This document shows, piece after piece, positions 15,882 through 24,398 of a stretch of 64,000 nt of DNA (position 1 is its first letter; each line of letters opens with the position of its first letter). Position numbers and translations under genes: made by a program. Source of the stretch: Streptomyces sp. NBC_00234 (GTDB lineage Bacteria; Actinomycetota; Actinomycetes; Streptomycetales; Streptomycetaceae); the NCBI RefSeq assembly GCF_036195325.1, contig NZ_CP108101.1, positions 4,030,001-4,094,000 on the forward strand, given 5' to 3'. The notes under the pieces are model-generated. The model had not been told where the DNA came from. It saw only the letters and a program-made list of their open reading frames with translations, and made no database searches.

Positions 15882-18724
15882 GCGTCTTCTCGGGGTGGCG
15901 TGCCGCCCTCCGGATCGCCCGGCGCGACGCCATGCGGTCCAAGGGCCGCAGCGCGCTGGTGGTCGCGATGATCGCCCTGCCGGTGCTCGGGGTGACGGCC
16001 GCTGACGTGACGTACCGCAGCGCGCTGCCCGACCAGGGCGAGAAGCTGACGGCAGAGATGGGCTCGGCCGACGCCCTGTACAGCGACCCGGGCATGGGCG
16101 GGCTTCCGATCCACCAGATGCCCGACGCGACGACCTGGGGCGGCCAGTCCTCGTACCCCTCCCGAGGGAAGGAGCCCGAGCCGGTCCGGATCGCGGACGC
16201 GTTCCCGAAGGGCTCGCGCCATCTCACCGAGCGCTCCGTGCCCGCGGTCGTGACCACCCGGCACGGCATCACGAACACGGAGATCGTCGAACTGCGCACC
16301 TCGGACCCGCTGGTCCGGGGCAAGATCGACCTGGTGGACGGCGCGTTCCCGGACGGACCTGACGAGATCGCCGCCACGGAGCCCTTCATGGCGTCGGCGG
16401 GCCTCGGCATCGGCTCCCGCGTCACGGTGCGCGGCCCCGGTACGACGTACACCCTCACCGGCACCGTGGAACTGCCCGACGAGCTGGGCAAGAAGGCGCT
16501 GTACGCCGATCCCGGCGCGGTCATCGGCCCGTGGAAGACCGCGTCCGACCGCGACGACACGGTCCTTCCGCCCCAGCCCAGCGGTACGGAGTGGCTGGTC
16601 GAGGGCCCGGCCGGAGCCGGCGTGGCCTGGGCGGACGTGCTCCGGGCCAATGAGCTGGGCGCCCTGGTGGTGTCCCGCCAGGTCGTCCTCGACCCGCCGC
16701 CGGACTCCGAGGTGCCGATGGCCGACGGGACGTCCTGGGACTCCGGGTCCTCGGCGGAGCTGAGCGCCGCGGTGGTGACCGTGGTCGCCATGGCCGTCCT
16801 GGAGATCGTGCTGCTGGCCGGACCGGCCTTCGCGGTCGGCGCACGCCGCTCGCGCAGGCAGCTCGGCCTGGTCGGTACGTGCGGCGGCGACCGGAGCCAT
16901 GTCCGGGCCGTGGTGCTGGCCGGTGGCGCGGTGCTCGGCGGAGTCGGAGCCGTGCTCGGCGTCGCCGCCGGATTCGGGCTGACCGTGCTGTTCCGCCCGA
17001 TCATCGAGGGCTGGACCGGACACCGCTTCGGCGAACTGTCCGTGCGCCCGGCCGAACTTCTGGCCGTCGCCGTGATCGGCCTGGTCACCGGCATCCTGGC
17101 GGCACTCGCCCCGGCGATCGTGGCCGGCCGGCGGTCCGTACTGGAGTCCCTGACCGGCCGCCGCGGCACCCGCCGCAGCTCCCGCACCCTGCCCGTGCTC
17201 GGCGGCATCGCCCTCGTGGGTGGCGCCTCCATCGCCGCGTACGGCGGTGTCAGCGGCGATACGACGCTGGTCGCCGGCGGCTCGGTCCTCGCCGAACTCG
17301 GCGTCCTCGCCTGCATCCCGGTGCTCGTCGGGCTCCTCGGCCGGCTCGGCCGCCGGCTGCCGCTCAGCCCGCGGATGGCGCTGCGCGACGCGGCCCGCAA
17401 CCGGGGACGTACGGCGCCCGCCGTCGCCGCGGTGATGGCGGCCGTCGCCGGCACCGTCGCCATCGCCACGTACACGAGCAGCACGATGGCCGAGCACGCC
17501 TACGACTACACGCCCTCGCTCACCTCGGGTACGGCCGCGCTCGTCGCCGACGACCCTTCCGGCGTCCCGCAGCTCCCCCGGGCGCGGGCCGCCACCGAGG
17601 GCCACCTCTCCCTCAGCGGTGGGCGCGCCGACTTCGGCCGGGTCTGGGCGGGCAGCGACTGCTCCGTCTACTTCGAGGAGGACGGCTGCGGCACCGTCGA
17701 GCTGGTCAAACCGGCCGGCAAAGGCCATGCCTGCCCGCTGAAGGGCGCGGGTGCCAAGGAGCTCGCCCGGAAGCTCTCCGCCGACGCGCACAAGGACCTG
17801 ATGAGCTCACCGGCCTGCGTGGACGAGTTCCTCCTCATGACCACGCTGGGCACGGACTCCTCCAAGATCGTGGTGGGTGACGCCGCGTTCCTCACCACGT
17901 ACGTGAAACTCACCGACCCCGCGGCGGCGGCTGCGCTGACGGCGGGCACACCGGTCCTGCTCAACCCGGCGTACGCGAAGAACGGCGAGGTCACCCTCAA
18001 GGCCGTGCACAGGTACAACGACCGCGACACCGAGAACCGGAAGCTGCACCCGGGCGCGGCGCGGAGCAGTGTGGACCGGCTCCCGGTCCATGTGGCCCCG
18101 GCCGCGTACGCCGACACCCCCGGCGTACGCATGATCATTCCGCAGCGGACCGCGGACCGGCTCGGCCTCCACACCCAGGACTACGGGAGCGTGTACACCG
18201 TCGCCCACCGTCCCACGGACGCCGAGGAGCAGGCGACCGCGTCGGCGATCGAGCTGGCCGGAGGCGGCGCCTACCTGATGACCGGCAATCAGCCCGGCAG
18301 GGGCGAGGACGTCGTCCTGCTGATCCTCGCCCTGTTCGCCGGTGTGGTGACCCTGGGCGCCTCGGCGATCACCACCGGTCTGGCCAGGGCGGACGCGGAG
18401 GCCGACCTGACCACGCTCAGCGCGGTCGGCGCACCGCCGGCCGTGCGGCGCACCCTCTCCGGGTTCCAGTGCGTGGTGGTGGCGCTCACGGGTGTCCTGC
18501 TGGGGACGGCCGCCGGGCTCGTGCCCGCGGTGGCCCTGCGGCTGATCGATCTGCGCGAGGCCATGAAGTCCATGCGGCTGCAGCCGATGGACTCCGCGTA
18601 CACACCGATCGTGCTGCCCTGGGCGACCATCGGGCTGCTGGCCGTGATCGTGCCCGTGTTCGCGGGACTGCTGGCCGCCGCGTTCAGCGGTTCACGGACG
18701 GTTCTGTCCCGGCGGACGGGCTGA
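15878..18724 (+). CDS. FtsX-like ABC transporter permease
   Basis: This 948-residue permease has an N-terminal helix, a long extracytoplasmic domain, a block of four helices (about residues 300-500), a second extracytoplasmic domain, and a final block of three helices, i.e. two fused FtsX-type units. Cysteines in the second outer domain (SDCSVYFEEDGCGTVE and CPLKG) could form disulfides. The GTG start overlaps the ATPase stop. Likely roles are export or sensing of antimicrobial peptides or lipids, since PadR-controlled FtsX transporters often do this; substrate unknown. Confidence 0.88.
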   Translation: MSVFSGWRAALRIARRDAMRSKGRSALVVAMIALPVLGVTAADVTYRSALPDQGEKLTAEMGSADALYSDPGMGGLPIHQMPDATTWGGQSSYPSRGKEPEPVRIADAFPKGSRHLTERSVPAVVTTRHGITNTEIVELRTSDPLVRGKIDLVDGAFPDGPDEIAATEPFMASAGLGIGSRVTVRGPGTTYTLTGTVELPDELGKKALYADPGAVIGPWKTASDRDDTVLPPQPSGTEWLVEGPAGAGVAWADVLRANELGALVVSRQVVLDPPPDSEVPMADGTSWDSGSSAELSAAVVTVVAMAVLEIVLLAGPAFAVGARRSRRQLGLVGTCGGDRSHVRAVVLAGGAVLGGVGAVLGVAAGFGLTVLFRPIIEGWTGHRFGELSVRPAELLAVAVIGLVTGILAALAPAIVAGRRSVLESLTGRRGTRRSSRTLPVLGGIALVGGASIAAYGGVSGDTTLVAGGSVLAELGVLACIPVLVGLLGRLGRRLPLSPRMALRDAARNRGRTAPAVAAVMAAVAGTVAIATYTSSTMAEHAYDYTPSLTSGTAALVADDPSGVPQLPRARAATEGHLSLSGGRADFGRVWAGSDCSVYFEEDGCGTVELVKPAGKGHACPLKGAGAKELARKLSADAHKDLMSSPACVDEFLLMTTLGTDSSKIVVGDAAFLTTYVKLTDPAAAAALTAGTPVLLNPAYAKNGEVTLKAVHRYNDRDTENRKLHPGAARSSVDRLPVHVAPAAYADTPGVRMIIPQRTADRLGLHTQDYGSVYTVAHRPTDAEEQATASAIELAGGGAYLMTGNQPGRGEDVVLLILALFAGVVTLGASAITTGLARADAEADLTTLSAVGAPPAVRRTLSGFQCVVVALTGVLLGTAAGLVPAVALRLIDLREAMKSMRLQPMDSAYTPIVLPWATIGLLAVIVPVFAGLLAAAFSGSRTVLSRRTG

Positions 18725-18769
18725 TCACCTCCCGCCGAACCGGGCTCCGGCTCCGCGACCGGCGATTTC

Positions 18770-18811
18770 GGTGCCCCCGGATGGGGTGGATCATCCGTTC
18801 CCGGGGGCACC
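18770..18811. terminator. Hairpin terminator after the ABC permease
   Basis: GGTGCCCCCGG pairs with CCGGGGGCACC around a 20-nt loop that contains a smaller GGAT/ATCC pairing. It is 45 bp past the permease stop and just ahead of the bpa promoter region. Confidence 0.75.
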
Positions 18812-18813
18812 AC

Positions 18814-18829
18814 CGTGGTGTACACCACG
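18814..18829. promoter_or_regulatory. Perfect 16-bp palindrome upstream of bpa
   Basis: CGTGGTGT is followed directly by its reverse complement ACACCACG, 19 bp before the ATG of bpa. The position suits an operator over the transcription start or ribosome-binding region. The regulator is unknown. Confidence 0.5.
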
Positions 18830-18848
18830 TGTGCGAGACAATGGCGGC

Positions 18849-19397
18849 ATGGAGATGCCGAGGAATGACCGGTCGCAGGAGCACCCCCAAGTCCTCGTAG
18901 TGGGGCAGGACGGAATGGCTATCGGCGGCGGTGACAGTGGCGACGAGTCGCGCGAGGTCCCGGTGACGGAAATGGTCGAACAGCCCGCGAAGGTCATGCG
19001 TATCGGCAGCATGATCAAGCAACTCCTGGAGGAGGTCAGGGCGGCTCCTCTCGATGAGGCGAGCCGGGTCAGGCTCAAGGAGATCCACGCGAGTTCCGTG
19101 AAGGAGCTCGAAGACGGACTGGCACCGGAACTGGTGGAGGAGCTCGAACGGCTCTCCCTGCCGTTCACCGAGGAGTCGGTGCCTTCGGAAGCCGAACTGA
19201 GGATCGCGCAGGCCCAGCTGGTCGGCTGGCTGGAGGGGCTCTTCCACGGAATCCAGACAGCACTGTTCGCCCAGCAGATGGCGGCGCGCGCCCAACTGGA
19301 GCAGATGCGTCGCGCCCTGCCGCCCGGCTCCGGCCACGAGGACGAGGAAGGCGGCTCGGACCCGCACGGACCGATCCGGTCCGGCCCGTACCTGTAA
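18849..19397 (+). CDS. bpa: Bacterial proteasome activator (Bpa/PafE family, DUF2587)
   Basis: This 182-residue protein matches the ATP-independent ring-forming activator of the actinobacterial 20S proteasome. The central helices run from about VTEMVEQPAKVMRIGSMIKQ to RAQLEQMRRAL. The extreme C-terminus is GPYL, resembling the GQYL tail of the mycobacterial protein that docks into the proteasome alpha ring. It delivers unfolded or disordered proteins for degradation. The gene is monocistronic here, with a palindrome upstream and a terminator downstream; no proteasome genes are in the window. The ATG at 18849 is chosen because upstream codons do not extend family similarity. Confidence 0.9.
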   Translation: MEMPRNDRSQEHPQVLVVGQDGMAIGGGDSGDESREVPVTEMVEQPAKVMRIGSMIKQLLEEVRAAPLDEASRVRLKEIHASSVKELEDGLAPELVEELERLSLPFTEESVPSEAELRIAQAQLVGWLEGLFHGIQTALFAQQMAARAQLEQMRRALPPGSGHEDEEGGSDPHGPIRSGPYL

Positions 19398-19418
19398 GCA
19401 CCGCGGGCGTGGACACCG

Positions 19419-19463
19419 CAGGGGCCCGGCAGACAACGTTCGCCGTTGCGTGCCGGGCCCCTG
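19419..19463. terminator. Terminator between bpa and the convergent oxidoreductase
   Basis: CAGGGGCCCGGCA pairs perfectly with TGCCGGGCCCCTG, a 13-bp stem with a 19-nt loop, 22 bp after the bpa stop codon. Confidence 0.85.
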
Positions 19464-19532
19464 TGGTTGTGTGCCGGGCCGCTGTGTCTGCTGCCCCGGC
19501 CCCTGTGTCTGCTGCCCGGCTCCGCCGTTTCC
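19451..19532. repeat. Degenerate 20-21-bp tandem repeat after the bpa terminator
   Basis: Units begin at 19451, 19472, 19492 and 19513. The first three share TGCC(G/C)GGCC followed by CTGTG; units two and three share CTGTGTCTGC. The fourth is only partial. The first unit forms the 3' arm of the bpa terminator, so the repeat looks like serial duplication of part of the terminator. Confidence 0.6.
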
Positions 19533-19553
19533 GGGCTGGGTGGGTGGCGCGGG

Positions 19554-20543
19554 TCAGTCGGCCGCGGGCGCGAGCAGGAGCACCTTGCCGATGTGCGTGC
19601 TGGATTCCAGCACCCGGTGCGCCTCCGCGGCGTCCGCCATCGGCACCATACGGTCCACGACCGGCCGGACCAGCCCGCCGGCGATCAGCGGCCAGACGTG
19701 CTCGCGCACGGCGGCGACGATCGCCGTCTTCTCGTTGAGGGGACGCCCCCGCAGGGAGGTGGCCGTGACCGCGGCCCGCTTGTTCAGCAGTGCGCCCAGG
19801 TTCAGCTCGCCCTTGACGCCGCCCTGGAGGCCGATGATGGCGAGGCGGCCGTTCACCGCGAGCGCCCGTACGTTCCGGTCCAGGTACTTCGCACCCATGA
19901 TGTCGAGGATGACGTCGGCGCCCGCGCCGTCCGTCGCCTTGTGGATCTCCTCGACGAAGTCCTGTTCGCGGTAGTCGATGAGGATGTCCGCGCCGAGCTC
20001 CGCACAGCGTGCGAGCTTCTCGGGCCCGCCCGCGGTCACCGCGACCCGTGCGCCGACCGCCTTGGCCAGCTGGATGGCCATCGTGCCGATACCGCTGGAC
20101 CCGCCGTGCACCAGCAGGGTCTCGCCGGGGCGCAGATGGGCCACCATGAAGACGTTGGACCAGACGGTCGCCGTGACCTCGGGCAGCGCCGCCGCCGTTG
20201 CCAGGTCCACGCCGTCGGGTACGGGCAGGAGCTGACCGGCCGGCACGACGACCTTCTCGGCGTAACCGCCGCCCGCGAGCAGCCCGCACACCTCGTCACC
20301 GACCGACCAGCCCGTGACGCCGGGGCCGAGCGCCGCGACGCGGCCCGCGCACTCCAGGCCGGGATAGGGGGAAGCGCCGGGGGGCGGGTTGTAGAAGCCC
20401 TGGCGCTGCAGCACATCGGCGCGGTTGACCGCGCTGGACACGACCTCGACGAGGACCTCGCCCTCGCCGGGTACGGGATCGGGCACCTCGGCCCATACGA
20501 GCGCCTCGGGGCCACCGGGTTCGGGGATCGTGATCGCATGCAT
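19554..20543 (-). CDS. NAD(P)H quinone oxidoreductase (zinc-free MDR family)
   Basis: This 329-residue enzyme of the medium-chain dehydrogenase/reductase superfamily has the quinone-oxidoreductase pattern: RADVLQRQGFYNPPPGASPY near the N-terminus, then the Rossmann fold VHGGSSGIGTMAIQLAKA. No zinc ligands of alcohol dehydrogenases are seen. It probably reduces quinones or enones with NADPH. I chose the ATG at 20543, where the conserved MHAITIPEPGGPEAL begins. It converges with bpa. Confidence 0.88.
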   Translation of the reverse strand: MHAITIPEPGGPEALVWAEVPDPVPGEGEVLVEVVSSAVNRADVLQRQGFYNPPPGASPYPGLECAGRVAALGPGVTGWSVGDEVCGLLAGGGYAEKVVVPAGQLLPVPDGVDLATAAALPEVTATVWSNVFMVAHLRPGETLLVHGGSSGIGTMAIQLAKAVGARVAVTAGGPEKLARCAELGADILIDYREQDFVEEIHKATDGAGADVILDIMGAKYLDRNVRALAVNGRLAIIGLQGGVKGELNLGALLNKRAAVTATSLRGRPLNEKTAIVAAVREHVWPLIAGGLVRPVVDRMVPMADAAEAHRVLESSTHIGKVLLLAPAAD

Positions 20544-20683
20544 GGCCGCGAGGCTACTCCGTGGGCCGCGCGTCGGCATGCGGTCGGCCGGTGCGCACGG
20601 ACTCCGCACCGGCTCCTCCGGGTCCGCATCTGCTGCACGGGACCGGTCGGCCTGACGGGCTGACCGGTCGCGCCGAACCCGCC

Positions 20684-21793
20684 CTACGGCAGCGGCTTGC
20701 CCGGCTGATGGCCCGGCAGACCGCTCGGCGGGGTGTGGAGCGGGGAGGCCCGCACGATCGTGATCACCCGGTCCGTCAGTTGCAGCGGGCTGGCCGCCGG
20801 ATCGTCGTAACCGAGCAGCCGGTGGCCCCGCAGCACGCTGACGACCAGGTCCTCGGTCTCCCGCACGTGCTTGCCCACCTCGGCCTTTATCACCGGCCGT
20901 TCGACCAGGTCGAGCCCGCTGCCCTGCTGGATCAGGTCCTCCATGACCGTGCCCGCGCTGGGGCTGAGCACGGAGAGACCGAGCAGCCGCCCGGCCGCAC
21001 TGGCGCTGGTGATGACGGCATCGGCGCCGGACTGCCGCAGCAGCGGCGCGTTCTCCTCCTCACGCACGGCGGCGACGATCTTCGCCCCGCGGTTGAGCTG
21101 GCGCGCCGTCAGGGCCACGAGGACCGCGGTGTCGTCGCGCTGGGTGGCGATGATGATCTGACGTGCTTTCTGGAGTTCGGCGCGCAGCAGGACATCACTG
21201 CGTGTCGCATCGCCCAGCACGCCCACGAATCCATCGGCGTTGGCGGCCTCGATCACTTTCGTGGCCGGGTCGACGACGACGATCTGTTCCTTCTTCAGGC
21301 CCGTGCTGCACAGCGTCTGGATCGCCGAGCGGCCCTTCGTGCCGAAGCCGACGACAACGGTGTGTTCACGCAAGTTGCTTCTCCAACGGTTCAGCCGGAA
21401 GTCCTCCCGGGTCCGCTCCGTGAGGACTTCAAGGGTGGTGCCGACCAGGATGATCAGGAAGAGCACGCGCAGCGGCGTCACCAGAAGCACGTTTATGAGC
21501 CGGGCGCCGTCGCCGTACGGAACGATGTCGCCGTAGCCGGTGGTCGAGAGGGTCACCGTCGCGTAGTAGACGGCGTCGAGGAAGTCGACGCTGCCGTCGG
21601 CATTGTCGTGGTACTCGTCACGGTCCACGTAGACGATCAGGACTGTGGTGGCCAGCACCATCAGCGCCATCGCCAGCCGCTTGGCGACCTGCCGCAGCGG
21701 CCGGTCCATGACCCGGCGAGGCAGCATCACCCGGGTGGGGACGACATGCTCGTCGGCGCGCCTGGCCATCGCATCCTGGCCGGGAAGTTTCAC
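20684..21793 (-). CDS. Two-TM potassium channel with RCK (TrkA-N/TrkA-C) domain
   Basis: This 369-residue protein has two transmembrane helices flanking the pore sequence TVTLSTTGYGDIVPYGDG, whose TTGYGD is the K+ selectivity filter. A cytoplasmic RCK domain follows with the nucleotide motif VVGFGTKGRSA and VVVDPATK, and then a TrkA-C-like end. It resembles MthK. The GTG start is taken because it overlaps the moeA stop by four bases; this junction also lies inside a parS site. The operon order mobA-moeA-channel implies cotranscription, though no functional link to molybdenum cofactor is obvious. Confidence 0.9.
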   Translation of the reverse strand: MKLPGQDAMARRADEHVVPTRVMLPRRVMDRPLRQVAKRLAMALMVLATTVLIVYVDRDEYHDNADGSVDFLDAVYYATVTLSTTGYGDIVPYGDGARLINVLLVTPLRVLFLIILVGTTLEVLTERTREDFRLNRWRSNLREHTVVVGFGTKGRSAIQTLCSTGLKKEQIVVVDPATKVIEAANADGFVGVLGDATRSDVLLRAELQKARQIIIATQRDDTAVLVALTARQLNRGAKIVAAVREEENAPLLRQSGADAVITSASAAGRLLGLSVLSPSAGTVMEDLIQQGSGLDLVERPVIKAEVGKHVRETEDLVVSVLRGHRLLGYDDPAASPLQLTDRVITIVRASPLHTPPSGLPGHQPGKPLP

Positions 21794-21800
21794 GTGAAAC
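21787..21800. promoter_or_regulatory. parS site (ParB-binding centromere element)
   Basis: GTTTCACGTGAAAC is a perfect 14-bp palindrome identical to the Streptomyces parS consensus. These sites cluster around oriC and load ParB for chromosome segregation. This copy is intragenic: it covers the last codons and stop of moeA and the start codon of the K+ channel gene. Confidence 0.92.
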
Positions 21801-23436
21801 ACCCTTCCGCCCACGGCGCCGCCGAGGCCCATGGGAGATCGAGGATCTCCACCTCGGTGCCGGACCGTACCCCGCCCGGCGGCACAACGGCCAGTCCGTC
21901 AGCAGCGGCGATACCGCGGAGCATTGCGGGGCCGTTGTAGTGCAGGGGGACGACGTGGTCCAACCCGCCCTCGTGCGTGGCGCGATGGACGACGGGGACG
22001 AGGCGGGTGTCGTGCGGATGCCCCTGGACCTCGTCGTGGACCAACGCCCGGTACGCCTCCTGCGCCGGACGGCCCGCGATGCCCCGGAGCAGGGGTTCGG
22101 CCAGGGTGAGCAGACCGGAGACGGCAGCCAGGGGATTGCCCGGCAGCCCCACGACGTAAGGCCCTTGGGCGGTCAGACGGGCCAGCAGCATGGGGTGGCC
22201 GGGACGCACATCGACTCCGTCGACCAGCAGTTCGGCGCCGACCTCGGCAAGGACCGGGTGGACGTGATCGACCGGGCCGGCCGCCGTACCGCCGGTGGTC
22301 ACGACGAGGTCGGCGTCCGAGGTGGTGAGGGCGTGGCGCAGAGCCGCGGCGTCGTCGCCGAGGCGGCGGGGCTCGCCGACCTCGGCGCCCAGCGCCCGCA
22401 GCCAGGGACCGAGCATGGGGCCGAGCGCGTCACGGATCAGCCCGTCGTGCGGGAGCCCGGCGGTGAGGAGTTCGTCGCCGAGAACGAGGACGTCGACGCG
22501 GGGACGGGGAACGGCGACCAGCGCGTCGTACCCGGCAGCGGCGGCCAGGCCGAGGACGGGCGCGGTCACCAGCGTCCCGGCGGGCAGGAGTTCGTCACCG
22601 GTGCGGCACTCCTGGCCGCGCGGTCTGATGTCCTGTCCGGGAACGACCTCGCGCTGCGCGAAGAGCAGCCCCTTCGCTTCGTCGGCGTGCGCGTGCTCGC
22701 TGCGGAGGACGGCCGTGGCATCGGCCGGGATACGGGCTCCGGTGGCGATCCGTACCGCCGCACCGTCGGGCAACCCGGCGGGGGCGCTGTGTCCGGCGAG
22801 GAGCCCTTCGCCTTCCCGGACGGTCCACGGACCGGGCCCGGCCACGACCCAGCCGTCCATGGCGGAGGTGTCGAAGGACGGCAGGTCGGTGAGCGCGTGC
22901 AGTGCCTCGGCGAGGACGTGGCCGAGCGCGCGGTCGAGGGCGAGCCGGTGCGCGGCGACCGGAGCGGCGCGCCCCGCGCGCGCGGCCAGGGCCCGTGCCT
23001 CGCTCCAGGAGGTGGTCCGGTGGCGCCGGGCGCGTACGGGCTGGGAGGGCGGGGAGGGCGCGGCGGCCTGGGTGGGCGAGCCGCTGGAAGCGGGGGAGGA
23101 GGGCGAGACGGCGTGCTCCTGCTCCCCCGGGCGGGCTCCGTGGTCCGGGCGGGCTCCGTGGTCCGGGCGATTCGATGCCACCAGAGCCAGAGCCTCCTCC
23201 ACGGCGCGCTCGTCCTCCGGTGTCATCGCGGAGAGGGGCGAGGCACCGGGCGAGGCACCGGGCGAGGCTTCGGGTGCGGAAGCAGCGGTGGGGACGGCAG
23301 CCGGAGCAGCGGTGGCACCAGCGGACTGCGCGGAGCCTGCCGAGCCGCCCGGCGCCGAGTCCGTAGCGGTGGGCTGGTGCGTGGCGCCCTGGGACGGGCC
23401 GCCGGTGCCGGTGCCGGTGCCGTGATGCCCCGTCAT
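21790..23436 (-). CDS. moeA: Molybdopterin molybdenumtransferase MoeA with disordered N-terminal extension
   Basis: This 548-residue protein inserts molybdate into adenylated molybdopterin. The MoeA core starts near residue 125 (SWSEARALA, then SFDTSAMDGWVV, PGQDIRPRGQEC, TTGGTAAGPVDHV, GLPGNPLAAVSG). The first 120 residues are low-complexity (Gly, Thr, Ala, Pro, Ser) with tandem ASPG and RPDHGA units encoded by 12- and 18-bp DNA repeats; normal MoeA is about 400-430 residues. The ATG at 23436 overlaps the mobA stop (ATGA). The TTGGTAAGP sequence differs from the commoner TTGGVSVG, so activity rests on family similarity. Confidence 0.88.
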   Translation of the reverse strand: MTGHHGTGTGTGGPSQGATHQPTATDSAPGGSAGSAQSAGATAAPAAVPTAASAPEASPGASPGASPLSAMTPEDERAVEEALALVASNRPDHGARPDHGARPGEQEHAVSPSSPASSGSPTQAAAPSPPSQPVRARRHRTTSWSEARALAARAGRAAPVAAHRLALDRALGHVLAEALHALTDLPSFDTSAMDGWVVAGPGPWTVREGEGLLAGHSAPAGLPDGAAVRIATGARIPADATAVLRSEHAHADEAKGLLFAQREVVPGQDIRPRGQECRTGDELLPAGTLVTAPVLGLAAAAGYDALVAVPRPRVDVLVLGDELLTAGLPHDGLIRDALGPMLGPWLRALGAEVGEPRRLGDDAAALRHALTTSDADLVVTTGGTAAGPVDHVHPVLAEVGAELLVDGVDVRPGHPMLLARLTAQGPYVVGLPGNPLAAVSGLLTLAEPLLRGIAGRPAQEAYRALVHDEVQGHPHDTRLVPVVHRATHEGGLDHVVPLHYNGPAMLRGIAAADGLAVVPPGGVRSGTEVEILDLPWASAAPWAEGCFT

Positions 23437-24308
23437 TGTGGGTCGGCCTCGTTCGTGGCCCCCGCCTCCTCCTCCCACCGGAGGGCGAGCGCGACGGCCT
23501 TGCGGCTGGCCTCGGCCACCGCTTCGGCCGCGGCTTCGGGGCCGCCACCACTGCTCGCCTTCGCCGCCGCGTAACCGACCAGGAAGGTCGTCAGCGGCGC
23601 GGCCGGGCGGGCGACGCCGTGCGCGGCATCACGGGCGAGGTCGAGCAGTACGCCGGTGTCGACGTCCAGCTCGATGCCCAGTTCGTTCTTGACTGCGGTG
23701 ATCCATTCGTCCAGCACGGTCCCATGCTCCCTGATACGGGCCCTGGCTGTGGCGATGTCTTCCCAGGTGTCGCAGTCGAACGAGTCGAGAGGACCGGCCT
23801 CGACGCGGGCGAGGTCCAGTTCGGCCGTCAGCAGGCGCAGCGGCAGCCCGGCGAGACTGCCGTGCTCGGTGGCCAGGAGCGCGAGTTCCCGGCGGAGCGG
23901 CTCGGCGCGGTAGACCGCGACCAGCGGCTGGTCCCGCCCTCCCGGATCGGCGCACAGGGCGCCTTCCAGGCCCTCCTGCCCGGCGGCGGCCAGCAGCGCT
24001 CCGACGGTGGATGCCCCGAGAAACGGCAGGTCGGCGGAGAGTACGAGAACCCGCTCCGCCGTCGTGTGACGCACCCCGGCGCCGAGCGCCGCCAACGGTC
24101 CCCCGCCGGCCGGAGTCTCCCGTGTCCAGGTCACGGGCCGCCCGGTCGGCCTCCGGCCGCCCACCACCACGGTGGTCCCGGCACCGGTGCAGGCCGCGAG
24201 GACCCGGTCGAGCAGCGACCGGCCGCCGACCCGGACCCCGGGCTTATCGGCTCCGCCGAGGCGTTTGGCGGCCCCTCCGGCAAGGACGATGGCGTCATAG
24301 GCGGTCAT
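23433..24308 (-). CDS. mobA: Molybdenum cofactor guanylyltransferase MobA fused to a DUF6457-like domain
   Basis: This 291-residue protein begins with the nucleotidyltransferase signature AIVLAGGAAKRLGGADKP, and has VLSADLPFL as the metal-binding Asp region and DCDTWEDIATAR at the end of the MobA fold (about residue 190). The last 95 residues (from LDEWITAVKNELGI) form a separate helical domain that I match to DUF6457, which is usually a small free-standing actinobacterial protein. The reaction is attachment of GMP to Mo-molybdopterin. First gene of the mobA-moeA-channel operon. Confidence 0.87.
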   Translation of the reverse strand: MTAYDAIVLAGGAAKRLGGADKPGVRVGGRSLLDRVLAACTGAGTTVVVGGRRPTGRPVTWTRETPAGGGPLAALGAGVRHTTAERVLVLSADLPFLGASTVGALLAAAGQEGLEGALCADPGGRDQPLVAVYRAEPLRRELALLATEHGSLAGLPLRLLTAELDLARVEAGPLDSFDCDTWEDIATARARIREHGTVLDEWITAVKNELGIELDVDTGVLLDLARDAAHGVARPAAPLTTFLVGYAAAKASSGGGPEAAAEAVAEASRKAVALALRWEEEAGATNEADPQ

Positions 24309-24398
24309 GCCCCGAGTATGCGTGCAGCCCGCCCCGGCCGATCCCCCAGGGACCGGACACCCACAGCCGTCCGGTCCCGCACCGCTCTCGTCCAGCCG

